NCBI GenBank assembly: GCA_030265145.1
Contig: JARBES010000122.1
Location: 12,364,512 to 12,386,389, forward strand
Length of the DNA: 21,878 nucleotides
Reading direction: 5' to 3'
Source: Strongylocentrotus pallidus
Lineage: Eukaryota; Echinodermata; Echinoidea; Camarodonta; Strongylocentrotidae
Below are positions 13,501 through 17,727 of this stretch, piece by piece; within the stretch, counting starts at the first letter, position 1; each line of letters begins with the position of its first letter. The position numbers and the translations under genes are program-made. The notes beneath the pieces were generated by a model that made no database searches, was not told the DNA's origin, and saw only the letters and a list, made by a program, of their open reading frames with translations.

Positions 13501-16260
13501 GACAATAATATAAGCCCGAAGTCAAACTTAGGTTCTAGAGCTTCAAAGGTAACAGAAAATATGGTCGGAACATCCATTCACTCACCCAAAGACAATAGCA
13601 TTCCGCAGGGAAGTTCTAAAAATATTTTTACTCCGACCAGGAAGTTTGATAAATTTCAGAGTTCACCACAAAAATTAGAAACGAATTCAGATAAATCAAA
13701 CTTACCACGTAAAACAAAGAGTGCTGAAGTATCTTCAAAACTTGTCAGCAAAACAAAACCTGCTGCAGGGAAGAAGTCTTTATCGTCATCAAATGGTGCA
13801 TTGCAAGATGAACGCATTACTAGTGGATCAAGGCAGTCAGTAGGTTCCATAAATGAAAGTGTTAAAATTGGAAGTGGAAGTGAAAGAGAAACTCCTAAAC
13901 AAAATGGACAGATATACCAGGATTTAGAAAACATGTGGAAAAACTATGAGCACCTAAAAGACATTGACCAGCTGGACCGTATGAGTATGCCTGATGAAGA
14001 ACATGATGACGTGCATCACTCAAATGGTTCTCAGAATGAAGGCGGTGGATCAAAAACATTAGATGATGAACAGACTGGATCTCCCCCTGGTCTTAATCTT
14101 GCCAGTAATGGACGCACTATTTCTCACACATCGTCATCCAATACCCAAATGCCGAAGAAGACACCAACCGATTCACCTTCAGGTAAGACAAAGACGCCAT
14201 TTAGGGATCGAGGTCCTGCATTCCTGAAGAATACACCATCCGGTTCACAGTCGAGTCAGAAAGCGAACATACAAGGTGTTACCAGAAGTTCTGCGATGAA
14301 GTCTCGAGAAAAGCCTGAATCACCTACATTATCACAAAAATCTCCGGTGGATGACCAACATGTTCAAGATACTCCATTGCCGAAGAAGTCACCAACTGAA
14401 TCACAGTTGAGTCAAATATCAACCAGACACGAGGTAACGTCTAGAAATTCTATAGTTAAATCTAAGACAAAGATTGAATCACCTGCATCTCTTTCGAGAA
14501 CAACAGCTCAAGACGAAGGTTCTCTGATGCCTAACGAGACACCAAGTGGTTCACATCCGAGTCAATCACCAAACAGACAAGGCATCACCTTCAAACGATC
14601 TTTGAAATCACAGGCAAAGATAGAAACACCTTCATCTGTGAATAAGGCCTCCCTGGACAACCAAGACGTTTCATTGCAACCGAAGGCTCCAAGCGGTTCA
14701 GAGCTGAGTCACACATCTAACTTACAAGAAGTCGTTTTCAGAAGTTCTACTCTGAAATCCCAAGTTAAATCAACTTCATCTGGGATACAGTCTCCAGTGG
14801 AAGAACAGGATTCTCCACTCCGGAAGAAGACGCCTAGTGCGTCAAAGCTGAATCAACCATCAAACAGACGATACGTTGCTACCAGAAGTTCTTCACTGAA
14901 ATCTCAGGCCAAGACTATATCGCCAGCACCCTTGATCCAGTCTCCAATGGAAGACCAAAGTTCAGCCTTGCCGAATAACCCTTTATCTGAATCGCAGTTG
15001 AGTCAGTCATTAAAGAGACAAGACGTCACTTCCAGAAATTCTATGATATTTAAAGCAAAGCCTGAAACCCCTTCAGTTCTGAGAACGACACCCGCTGGAG
15101 GCCAAGAGTCCCCATTGATTAAGAAGACACCGCCTGATTCTGGTAAATCGCAGGCAAAGAACCAATCATCTACATCCATTAATAAGACAACAGTTCAAGA
15201 TCAAGACTCTCCATTACCGAACGTGTCACCAAGTGGGTCACAACAGAGTCGAACATCAAACAGAAATGGCGTTACTTCCAGAAAGTCTTCTGTGAAATCT
15301 CAGGTAAAGAAAGAATCACCAGCATCTATGATGAAGACTCCGGTGGGTGACCAAGTCTCCTCGTTGCTAAAGACGCCAATGGATTCACAGCCGAGTCAAT
15401 CACCAAACAGAGAAGACGTCACTTCGAGAACGTCTACTATAAAATCAAGGACAAAGACCAAATCACCTCCATCAATCACAGGGACCCCAGTGGAAGACCA
15501 GGACTCGCCATTGCCAAAGAAGACACATCATAATACACAGTTGAGTCACACACTAAACAGACGAGACATCACTTCCAGAAGTTCTGTAAAGTCTCAGGCC
15601 AAAACCGAATCACAAGCATCCTTTGCAAGAACCCCAGTGAAAGACCAGGGCTCGTCATTGCAGAAAAGGACACCATCTGATTTACAGTTAAGCCAAAAGT
15701 CAGACATCGCTTCCCGAAGTTCAACTGCGAAAACTCAGACAAATGCTGCATCACCTTCATCTATATCAAAGAAAGCAGTTCAAGATCAAGTTTCTCCATT
15801 GCCGATCAAATCATCAGCTAGGTCAGAACAGAGTCAATTATCAAACACAAAAGACGTCACTTCCAGAAGTTCTTCTGTAAGATCTCAGGCAAAGACGGAA
15901 TCACAAACATCAGTGATGAAGACTTCTCCATTGCCAAAGGAGAAACCAGCTGATTCACATCCGAGTCAAATATCAAAGACACGAGACGTTACTTCTAGTA
16001 GTACTTTGAAATCTCATTCAAAGACAGAATCCATTACACGGACCCCAGAGAAAGAAAAGGATTTAGAAATTTCAAAGGAGACCTCAAATGTTTCACAGCT
16101 TAACAGACCTGTTGTTAATTCCAGATGTTCGACCGTTAAGTCTCACAGAAAGACAGAATCTCCCGCATCTGTTTCAAGGACTCCTGTAGAAACACAAGGT
16201 TCACCATTTTTAAAGAAGACACCAACTGATTCGCAACCAAATCAAACATCAAACAGATAA
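1534..16260 (+). CDS. Giant low-complexity repeat protein in a single ~14.7 kb exon, about 4,908 aa, family unrecognised
   Basis: I recognise no family. The start is the ATG at 1534 (residues MPRPMRRKRP), with A at -3 and an in-frame stop upstream at 1468; the frame also reads through a GTG at 1486, an unlikely eukaryotic start. Seen in order: Lys/Glu-rich helical N-terminus (residues ~50-156), RG box (~169-193), duplicated FSKVAGFVARM module (~231-420), an ordered-looking island (~750-894), a 41-residue array (~969-1159), a 26-residue array (~1306-1666), second RG region (~2002-2066), basic cluster (~2468-2482), three RSKQL helices (~2541-2795), two DLENMWK motifs (~3143 and ~4127), and a ~49-residue SP/TP array (~4206-4908). 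I find no signal peptide or membrane segment. I find only three cysteines, all late. Most of it should be disordered. RG boxes and basic clusters suggest nucleic-acid binding or nuclear location, and the many SP/TP sites suggest phosphoregulation; both are inference. Retained frame over 14.7 kb despite heavy repetition argues for real coding. Confidence 0.85.
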   Translation: MPRPMRRKRPVGVQNVQPQSNVSGSKSPPQVFARQIQGPVEVKSLSYSVQKKKKKSKKKEDQDDAEVEKEKVQEEEEEDDEWLAQKKRREESLKQFELLTQRKNQRKLDKKRKKEEVIRQREEAIQRKKVKEKEEKEWLKRKARLAEIRKARGLVGDGTDAAPRPLPLGRGRGQFRGRGRGRGRGRGRGRGLPPQGRKQPTPLDRGGRRPGTLGKQPTMEAIIEEQEGDKLSRQAWTEASKDSNLPDAPESSTQKRTLSRIDDTSELQKKDEKREEGKTKGDQVEPPPTKSKKFSKVAGFVARMLKAKKKEVPEGETVEKEGEEGEVDSVPRQAWTEPGHEAQPSDIPEALAKKRRFSKADDEGELQDIEGEKDDDEREGSAKDGEETQPPPRKNIKFSKVAGFVARMIKAKNKAAVPPTGSDVTTDIQKEAGDKKIEAVDDISPRPKTEDEVEEPDRAKSKLKRQTTFHDGLSAEHRLTPVEEPEKEKRESIVEETKSVGSEAKEGKSPAEGDRSAGSGENGKDSSESRTSDDDQRKEVAIDKVSPSESDGAEEKERVSSEVKSTSDKSPGVPIEKADGGLKPDTDVSAGQIVPSVEGKEIVTKQVKIMVDSRSTQWTPHDFVTPTIPHEEKDKQDISEKKVDTTPRPEPSQEPSLSRKSEEEKVEDEIDHKKKEKESDASPKPESSQEPSLSSEQITKDEDEDRRSDSTPKPGSGMDRSPSKASSEQNDEYKESVLKEELTTEESQIDDIFDNVVADLNRPANPIPDMKKITVPKLDPRPDNPIPTEIHPKLIDIEIDDEYYLAGRLPKRTWKFEDNSDFLELQLFARSDRIAEQRKLEKFRKTEMGSLLDLVLEGSKVLPLEVFETERHHRGFEKILTSLINEDRKLQIPPEKKEADEKQTENPSTPENIDYTIGREPQETDNVDEDFGEPTEDQKPTNDESRPATPVEEVPSDAKTGDKTTFSQDIDTSSQPSRKASQLSGIDGTRSPQKIETGIEESKSEKDISSSTASKASQLSEKDRTMSPETKSPENVVEEDEKTESKKDTSSPTASEVTKLSENDGAESPKTKPPESVEAGKEDSRIENEISSPSGSEERQLSGKDGGRSPETKSTENIEAGQEETETKEDTSSPTAKEPSQLSGENEAKSSENKSPQSAMTDIDENITQIAVLPSNIQQKHALSLLESVQIDMMGVLELDAESKPSDGAEGNALVGDGGTTLSDDDLVINEDNTAFDTSTPEDHERGTTSGKSDRESPGKVEPFPGKTTPNAEADLPKEQPIDIEEDRDVIEDEISKVEKEEKVTDVKDTKSIKENSRPPSNLSEGDEQINKDKDTTKETSRPPSMETSRPPAKLSDEEEKEKEAKDTELIKEISRLSTKLSDGKEEKEDIQDKESRKEASRASSKLSDEQLEQERDVKDKDSSKETSRPPTKLSDGEEEKEKDIKDTDSGKEISRASSKLSEGKEEDNTKDVKDTENIKETPRPPTKLSDGKEKKEDDQDTENTKETPRPPTKLSDGKDEKGDDQDTENTKETSRPPTKLSDGAKEKLNDAKDTESLKVSSIPPSRASEEKEEVDGIKDGDSTKETSKPPTKSSDGEVEHEKDMVSSKAVSRPSSTLNDRKEEKQKDIEDTQSIKETSRPLTKLSDGKEEMETSRPPSSVKDETEATLINMTEDFYYPWLYSTEIDTIILEERENASPSKSAETKSREKTPESVADFVKVTKPKEEVDGQSRDSKEPHEHTSPPKPEMEDNEDKQSSPSQAKDDTKGDELAVLNTLPTGSPAKEAAKASSPKISKTPIDTEETVLSQSQLSRKTKSRTSSEGMHSEKSTKSGDPTDKKRSTSQLSEKDEVKVSSKSPSSRDKSAKRIADADGVTLPTDTRLPDPREGESIESLPGEETLPQIAKLDEAKKDTKLPTDVISKGAAAIDNITRVKPGEPATDRSKSEEGGIAVGLIAADVVLVSQTIKPTDDTDAKSREKGGDEIALLEKALIDKEQLATEKGRGRGRGRGRGRGRGRGRGRGRGVVQDGEEVQPQEGDQVEQRGRDRGRRARGRGRGRGRGRGRGEVPDNVDDHPRESDIPAIVDESESKEQPKGEKGQQITHSANVPVVEEKVTDGEKISETEKDETTKGDIGTEDKDIKERKESQASVKTREESKPPEGNIGTVEKEIKGGKESQKIGSVEISEEIKASKKDVGTRDREIKGRADSKESGSDRMPKDEADAIVHRVHSSESVSPKPEDSSAKTRVSYSHKSSSARSRDPEQTKISTQVDDGKTTSKSSHGDKLSTLKPDADVHLDERLGTSIKDDLPASTGKVASDKGSIASLRQGRTSVTEDSKSLRSSEQKPSSVKSDGKVVDKDKGLSTELSESKGVSLEKDVQTPLRSEDLIQPEVSSKKDTASSKEEDSELKVTDKTDTELRLQDTLSEKEIEDSTTRSKFDDEKQPKDSSSQVTKDEEIQKKEVLGESVLKKKKRRKEARRKKRTDKSDKSGTNESSLQLGHPAKDVGDTPLESLTSSKPKQSRQSDSSGQTPKDIIHIKKNLLKIMQRSKQLQKLENDHRKPKEEEEKEEIPSQKDEAPKKKEKPSRIAVLRKKKETATDSLSTSFRIKRHLPPETTSDRTDSTESMPQNLGMLMNLAKIKDRSKHLQNLEKQDLTVTTDIDIESSVPESSESSVYHKEIMFESPIESAETHESKILKPWTWFSPGVTPTAFEKVNSYLGFGPKGDSPGAESLGPISESSSSFKHTESQIENIPDDSITHENDDVSELPPKPKKFLKNLAKIIERSKQLRNMKKQGVKPASPTGKSRTSFDKSGKLLDKSYAGSVSWSKGNKGGSGEDDGEQSTKKTEGKASTITRNAHTGTIFDNQSYFASTVDISIKIASDGESEKDGSTAGFGEHSTYYSEYSYTDTLMEKSQKSSILQATNTTGTARLKSTESQKGKRKESTESGRVTPISDRDSSKQKNDSRQSHEASTTPLEEKKGVITDVDDGMQEKDMDANNINDGSNQKRSVQSTDRIIHSNGEKRSTAASVNDSQREESAGSQNSIFSKKTSIKHGQRTSPPTPATVKSGVVMSDSRMKPIPPDPKKMARSSTAGTTATLPSASQASSKKSVKQKEKDSTEDNNDLPSSHSGSSSQTPQNTGRIYKDLENMWKKYGNLQNENKLQRPDSRGSELDAVSPDDKRNFHRNENNTDEVLDRSNQEETSVRQQAKEDEDAMKPPGKSETVEKDPSRGKSSFSTKSSKKTPEEGYLGAAIISGVDKSHEKSQTPQSVSRIGTNKSDPFDGERASASPGQQVASIQSSKFPDQHSSAARNEISLTVESKRSVVSSDKARQTSGKSAKSEVSQIAGQPAVPATELKTPSSSRGATSIKSPSRGFVNKQGAGNVQTRSSGQGELRKEPSEADPIHAPVAQEKSVASANDTPQQRTDLEEQISILKEPESKLSRPTERPESSASSFRKERAAEGKIFRAHGKSIKSAGSGEISSSQTPVGNEEGSERKKDSSVTDATNHVVDSCTKTDTRQSANSIASRNVSLSGDKRTPTVRSTTSDENITLHLPESRKSTKDSNRSSPCKTMSRDVDRRSVTSSADSVVTHGVQDAAPQAEEFTKVTPADITSPNFKRKAPSVESENQREFITSDRVAPTQSREETPGSIFSKISGETSNITKQHITPSQRETLVPMSSVRSATAIEYSIDNSVAKNKTSPGKHISRSLPDFSASINVAKHSEGKQPTSRGGSEREPDQPIRQSSNRMDRNSVKSSNEVATTVEGSFYGDKRDRGSIQETRKVSVKENLTTSPVGSTDNNRLNNNILKDADQETPEGKLSPISLNNTARSPTTSFRGSISDQDGVRQRASESPADSTHVHQKAQLLGQTSPSLSSIYQNVVNRSPTPSFKGTVSNSDGGSPRGPNSAYNKLDHSEVDGGDPTGTPTYSIPTAYSQASALDFKSPRPPTGPKHPSVRRSSRVIKSSDGQDLVSRSLGSSIDGSSKEILDNNISPKSNLGSRASKVTENMVGTSIHSPKDNSIPQGSSKNIFTPTRKFDKFQSSPQKLETNSDKSNLPRKTKSAEVSSKLVSKTKPAAGKKSLSSSNGALQDERITSGSRQSVGSINESVKIGSGSERETPKQNGQIYQDLENMWKNYEHLKDIDQLDRMSMPDEEHDDVHHSNGSQNEGGGSKTLDDEQTGSPPGLNLASNGRTISHTSSSNTQMPKKTPTDSPSGKTKTPFRDRGPAFLKNTPSGSQSSQKANIQGVTRSSAMKSREKPESPTLSQKSPVDDQHVQDTPLPKKSPTESQLSQISTRHEVTSRNSIVKSKTKIESPASLSRTTAQDEGSLMPNETPSGSHPSQSPNRQGITFKRSLKSQAKIETPSSVNKASLDNQDVSLQPKAPSGSELSHTSNLQEVVFRSSTLKSQVKSTSSGIQSPVEEQDSPLRKKTPSASKLNQPSNRRYVATRSSSLKSQAKTISPAPLIQSPMEDQSSALPNNPLSESQLSQSLKRQDVTSRNSMIFKAKPETPSVLRTTPAGGQESPLIKKTPPDSGKSQAKNQSSTSINKTTVQDQDSPLPNVSPSGSQQSRTSNRNGVTSRKSSVKSQVKKESPASMMKTPVGDQVSSLLKTPMDSQPSQSPNREDVTSRTSTIKSRTKTKSPPSITGTPVEDQDSPLPKKTHHNTQLSHTLNRRDITSRSSVKSQAKTESQASFARTPVKDQGSSLQKRTPSDLQLSQKSDIASRSSTAKTQTNAASPSSISKKAVQDQVSPLPIKSSARSEQSQLSNTKDVTSRSSSVRSQAKTESQTSVMKTSPLPKEKPADSHPSQISKTRDVTSSSTLKSHSKTESITRTPEKEKDLEISKETSNVSQLNRPVVNSRCSTVKSHRKTESPASVSRTPVETQGSPFLKKTPTDSQPNQTSNR
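1684..2000 (+). other. N-terminal polylysine and charged helix region of the giant protein
   Basis: Residues ~51-59 are a near-uninterrupted lysine run, followed by an acidic EEEEEDDEW stretch and about 85 residues rich in K, R and E with regular hydrophobics (EWLAQKKRREESLKQFELL and onward to EWLKRKARLAEIRKARG). The pattern fits a coiled coil or single charged alpha-helix. The lysine run could also serve as a nuclear localisation signal. Confidence 0.6.
2038..2112 (+). other. RG box 1 of the giant protein
   Basis: Residues ~169-193 alternate Gly and Arg (RGRGQFRGRGRGRGRG pattern) and sit between proline-rich stretches. RG/RGG boxes in known proteins bind RNA or G-quadruplexes and are arginine-methylated; assigning that role here is inference. 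The DNA is a GGGCGTGG/GAGG-type repeat and can slip, so box length may vary between alleles. Confidence 0.7.
2227..2790 (+). repeat. Two-copy ~100-residue module (RQAWTE ... PPP ... KFSKVAGFVARM)
   Basis: Copy 1 runs from about 2227 and copy 2 from about 2524. Shared blocks in order are RQAWTE, a D(A/I)PE segment, a K/R-x-SR-or-FSK-x-DD basic/acidic switch, an acidic linker, PPP, and KFSKVAGFVARM(L/I)KAK (residues 293-310 and 396-413). DNA offset is 297 nt at the RQAWTE end and 309 nt at the FSKVAGF end, both multiples of three. The FSKVAGFVARM block would make an amphipathic helix and is the best conserved part, so it is probably the functional piece, for example a binding helix. Confidence 0.75.
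3460..3720 (+). repeat. Three-unit ~38-residue repeat (TPRPEPSQEPSLS type)
   Basis: Three successive units share a D(T/A)(T/S)P(R/K)PE core, SQEPSLS or a decayed form of it, and an acidic/lysine linker. The third unit (TPKPGSGMDRSPS) is the most diverged. It is an internal in-frame repeat of the giant coding exon. Confidence 0.55.
3781..4215 (+). other. Ordered-looking island in the giant protein (residues ~750-894)
   Basis: About 145 residues here are unlike the rest: richer in hydrophobics and aromatics, with NPIPDMKKITVPKLDPRPDN, then EYYLAGRLPKRTWKFED, then helix-like SDFLELQLFARSDRIAEQR, MGSLLDLVLEGSKVLPLEVF and GFEKILTSLINEDRKL. No obvious repeats occur inside it. This is the strongest candidate for a folded or binding domain. 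I cannot match it to a known family; a profile search would decide. Confidence 0.5.
4438..5010 (+). repeat. ~41-residue repeat array (SSPTASxxxQLS ... SPETKSPEN)
   Basis: About five units of ~41 residues (~123 nt) repeat the pattern D(T/I)SSPTAS, then QLS, a short acidic/glycine linker, SPETKSPEN, then an acidic tail. Units are diverged from one another but all keep the reading frame. Each unit carries two or more Ser-Pro sites. Confidence 0.7.
5449..6530 (+). repeat. ~26-residue repeat array (KDTES-KETSRPPTKLSDG)
   Basis: About thirteen units of ~26 residues (78 nt) share KDTESxKETSRPPTKLSDG followed by an acidic/lysine linker. Three consecutive units between 5956 and 6190 are spaced exactly 78 nt apart and nearly identical, the mark of recent unequal exchange or slippage. 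Others, such as the unit with VSSIPPSRASEEK, are old and decayed. The reverse strand happens to be open across much of the array because of the repeated codons; I do not regard it as a gene. Confidence 0.8.
6540..6620 (+). other. Short aromatic island (EDFYYPWLYSTEIDTIILEE)
   Basis: Residues ~1669-1695 form a sudden hydrophobic/aromatic patch between disordered repeats, with FYYPWLYS followed by a helical or strand-like DTIILEE. Isolated patches like this in disordered proteins are often partner-binding motifs. No family is recognised. Confidence 0.4.
7537..7731 (+). other. RG boxes 2 and 3 of the giant protein
   Basis: Residues ~2002-2025 and ~2046-2066 are long Gly-Arg runs separated by an acidic/glutamine linker (DGEEVQPQEGDQVEQ). 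At DNA level the strand is purine-rich (GGAAGAGG/GGGCGTGG). Together with box 1 this gives three RG clusters, a pattern seen in many RNA-associated proteins; the role here is inferred only. Confidence 0.7.
7913..8165 (+). repeat. Three-unit ~32-residue repeat (GTxDKxIKxxKES)
   Basis: Three units share G(D/N)IGTEDKxIKxRKES or close variants (GDIGTEDKDIKERKES, GNIGTVEKEIKGGKES, KDVGTRDREIKGRADS) with an acidic/lysine linker between. It is an in-frame repeat of the giant exon. Confidence 0.6.
8932..8980 (+). other. Basic cluster, candidate nuclear or nucleolar localisation signal
   Basis: The peptide VLKKKKRRKEARRKKR (residues ~2467-2482) is a dense basic run of the kind that serves as a nuclear or nucleolar localisation signal or contacts nucleic acid. 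It supports, but does not prove, a nuclear location together with the N-terminal lysine run and RG boxes. Confidence 0.5.
9154..9918 (+). repeat. Three dispersed copies of an RSKQL helix motif
   Basis: Copies lie at 9154-9213 (LLKIMQRSKQLQKLE), 9421-9492 (MLMNLAKIKDRSKHLQNLEK) and 9850-9918 (FLKNLAKIIERSKQLRNMKK). The shared core is L-x-N-L-A-K-I-I-x-R-S-K-Q-L-x-N-L-x-K, an amphipathic helix. The intervening sequences are unrelated, apart from a Trp-rich patch KPWTWFSPGVTPTAFEKV near 9622-9680, so the helices are conserved while the linkers are not. This suggests a repeated docking motif. Confidence 0.7.
10957..11030 (+). other. IYKDLENMWKKY motif, copy 1
   Basis: Residues ~3142-3165 read RIYKDLENMWKKYGNLQN, preceded by TPQNTG. 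A matching copy occurs about 2.95 kb downstream (IYQDLENMWKNYEHLKD, preceded by TPKQNG). Conservation at this distance, with unrelated sequence between, marks it as a functional short helix. Confidence 0.65.
13012..13240 (+). repeat. Two-copy ~54-residue repeat (RSPTxSFxGxxSxxDG)
   Basis: The blocks RSPTTSFRGSISDQDG and RSPTPSFKGTVSNSDG are spaced 162 nt apart, an exact multiple of three. Both are preceded by an asparagine-containing segment and followed by an arginine and serine-rich stretch. It is an internal duplication in the coding exon. Confidence 0.6.
13909..13985 (+). other. IYQDLENMWKNY motif, copy 2
   Basis: Residues ~4126-4150 read QIYQDLENMWKNYEHLKD, matching copy 1 at 10957. The tryptophan and the aromatic at the +3 position are kept. 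It lies just upstream of the C-terminal array. Confidence 0.65.
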
Positions 16261-16533
16261 GACATCGCTCCCAAAAGTTCTTCGAAATCTAAAGCAAAGA
16301 CTGTCACACCTTCATCTATAATGAAGTCTCCCGTGGAAGACCAGGGCTCTTCATTGCTACAGACGACACCAAGTGGTTCAAGGTCAAGTCGATCATCGAA
16401 CAAGCAAGATGTCACTTCCAGAAGTTCTACTGTTAATTCTCCAGCCAAGACAAAATCAGCTACATCTGTGATTAGGACTCCAGTGGAAGATCACGGTTCT
16501 CCACTGCCGAAAAAGACACCAACCGGTCCGTAG
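14149..16533 (+). repeat. C-terminal array of about 17 units of ~49 residues
   Basis: Units follow the pattern (T/S)PVEDQ-SPLPKKTPSDSQ, then LSQTSNRQDVTSRSS, then TVKSQAKTESPASV, about 147-150 nt each. I count roughly seventeen, including one internally shortened unit near 15120-15190 and a partial last unit. Each unit has several SP/TP sites and an SRSS patch, so the array could carry very many phosphosites. The array straddles the stop at 16258-16260: the last one and a half units lie beyond it in the same frame. Confidence 0.8.
16261..16533 (+). other. In-frame continuation of the repeat array after the stop codon
   Basis: Reading on from TAA 16258-16260 in the same frame gives 90 further codons of unmistakable repeat (e.g. 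KSPVEDQGSS, KQDVTSRSS, RTPVEDHGSPLPKKTP) before TAG at 16531-16533. In sister units the stop position is CAA (Gln), as in NRQ followed by D or G, so one C-to-T transition explains it. It may be a recent nonsense allele, a base-call error, or a stop bypassed by readthrough or editing. The lost tail would be under 2% of the protein and composed only of redundant repeats, so loss may be harmless. Confidence 0.75.
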
Positions 16534-17449
16534 AACTAAACAACTGACAAACAAAACGTCATTTTAGAACTCCAAAACAAATCGGAAAATTTCCTCTTTG
16601 CCTCCTTCTGGAAAGAGCTTTCTTCTTTTTCTTTGTTTGGTGCTATAATGGCAATTAGTCAACTTTGACTATTCTTGTCAATTTCGTAGCATCTCTTTTT
16701 TTTCGCCTCTTTCCTTTTTTTTGAAGACATATGGTGTCTTTAAAAAAAGGAAATCATTGTTTGTTCATTATGTTTTTAAATATCTTGAACGTATAATCAC
16801 AATTTTTGTTGTGTGTCAATTGAAATGCTTTTTTTGTATACTTAATTTTGTTTTAGGTTGATACCATGATTCTTGCCAATAGTTTAATTATATACGTGTA
16901 CTTCTTATTTTTTTTGAATGTCTTTGAAACAATTTTCGTCACCATGTGAAATCGCTTCGTACGGTAATGAATTACACATCCAAAGAATGGTCACAGAGAT
17001 TAAGCCAATATTTTGATAGTTTATCTTCTTTTTAATTCTATTTTATAGGCCCTCTGTTGAATTATAATGTCAGCTGTAATTATTAGTTGGATAAATTGTA
17101 TTGGTAAGTTCTAACGAGGAACTAATGGCTTAGTTATTATATCAACAATTAATGATAATTGCTATTATTTTCACAGAATACAGTTTCTGAAGAAATGATT
17201 ATCGGTGCGAATGATTTATTCGGGGGAAAGGAGTGCTTCACACCTTTTGAAGCCTTGTTTCTTGTTTAGGAGATGAAGGAATTAATTTTAATGATTAAAT
17301 ACTAATGGACAATAGTCAAGTTTGTATGGGGCGGGGTTATGATGTACCTCCCTAGAGGGTTCCATTTCATTAGTTTACTTCATTATTCTGATCAAATGCG
17401 CTATCCTATATGTACTGTGAATTTGATCTTCATCAATTCATTTAGATAA
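16534..17449. other. 3' flank or 3' UTR of the giant gene
   Basis: The stretch is AT-rich and without a plausible gene. The first ~60 bases still resemble a decayed array unit. A strong hairpin lies at 16710-16753. I see no AATAAA; an ATTAAA variant at 17294-17299 is a weak candidate polyadenylation signal. The exact transcript end cannot be placed from sequence alone. Confidence 0.4.
16710..16753 (+). other. Strong hairpin in the 3' flank of the giant gene
   Basis: The arm TTTCC-T8-GAAGACA (16710-16729) is complementary to TGTCTTT-A7-GGAAA (16735-16753) around a 5-base loop. The stem is about 19 bp with one bulged T and one position that is a G-U pair in RNA. It lies about 180 bases after the second stop, so it would be in the 3' UTR if that extends this far. 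It could be an mRNA stability element or a relic of a small inverted-repeat element. Confidence 0.6.
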
Positions 17450-17727
17450 ATAATTCACTTTTGGGCCCCGTCTTATAAAAGGAGTCGTAAAGGACTTGCG
17501 ATTGTTTCCACTATGTATTTCTAAATTTGTGTAAATGATTATAATTGATTTGTAATGTTTTGTTGGGAACAGAGATAAAATTGAAAATTTATAATTCACT
17601 TTTGGGCCCCGTCTTAAAAAAGGAGTCGTAAAGGACTTGCGATTGTTTCCTAAATGTATTTTTGAAAATGTGTGATTATAATTGATTTGTAATTCTTTGT
17701 TGGAAACAGAGATAAAATTGAAAATTG
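17450..17727. repeat. Tandem direct duplication, 141-bp unit, two copies
   Basis: Unit 1 (17450-17590) and unit 2 (17591-17727) align nearly end to end: ATAATTCACTTTTGGGCCCC, GGAGTCGTAAAGGACTTGCG, ATTATAATTGATTTGTAAT and ACAGAGATAAAATTGAAAAT are shared, with a few substitutions and small indels. The left terminal repeat of the MITE-like element is thereby present twice, so the duplication includes the element's left end plus ~14 bases outside it. Confidence 0.8.
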
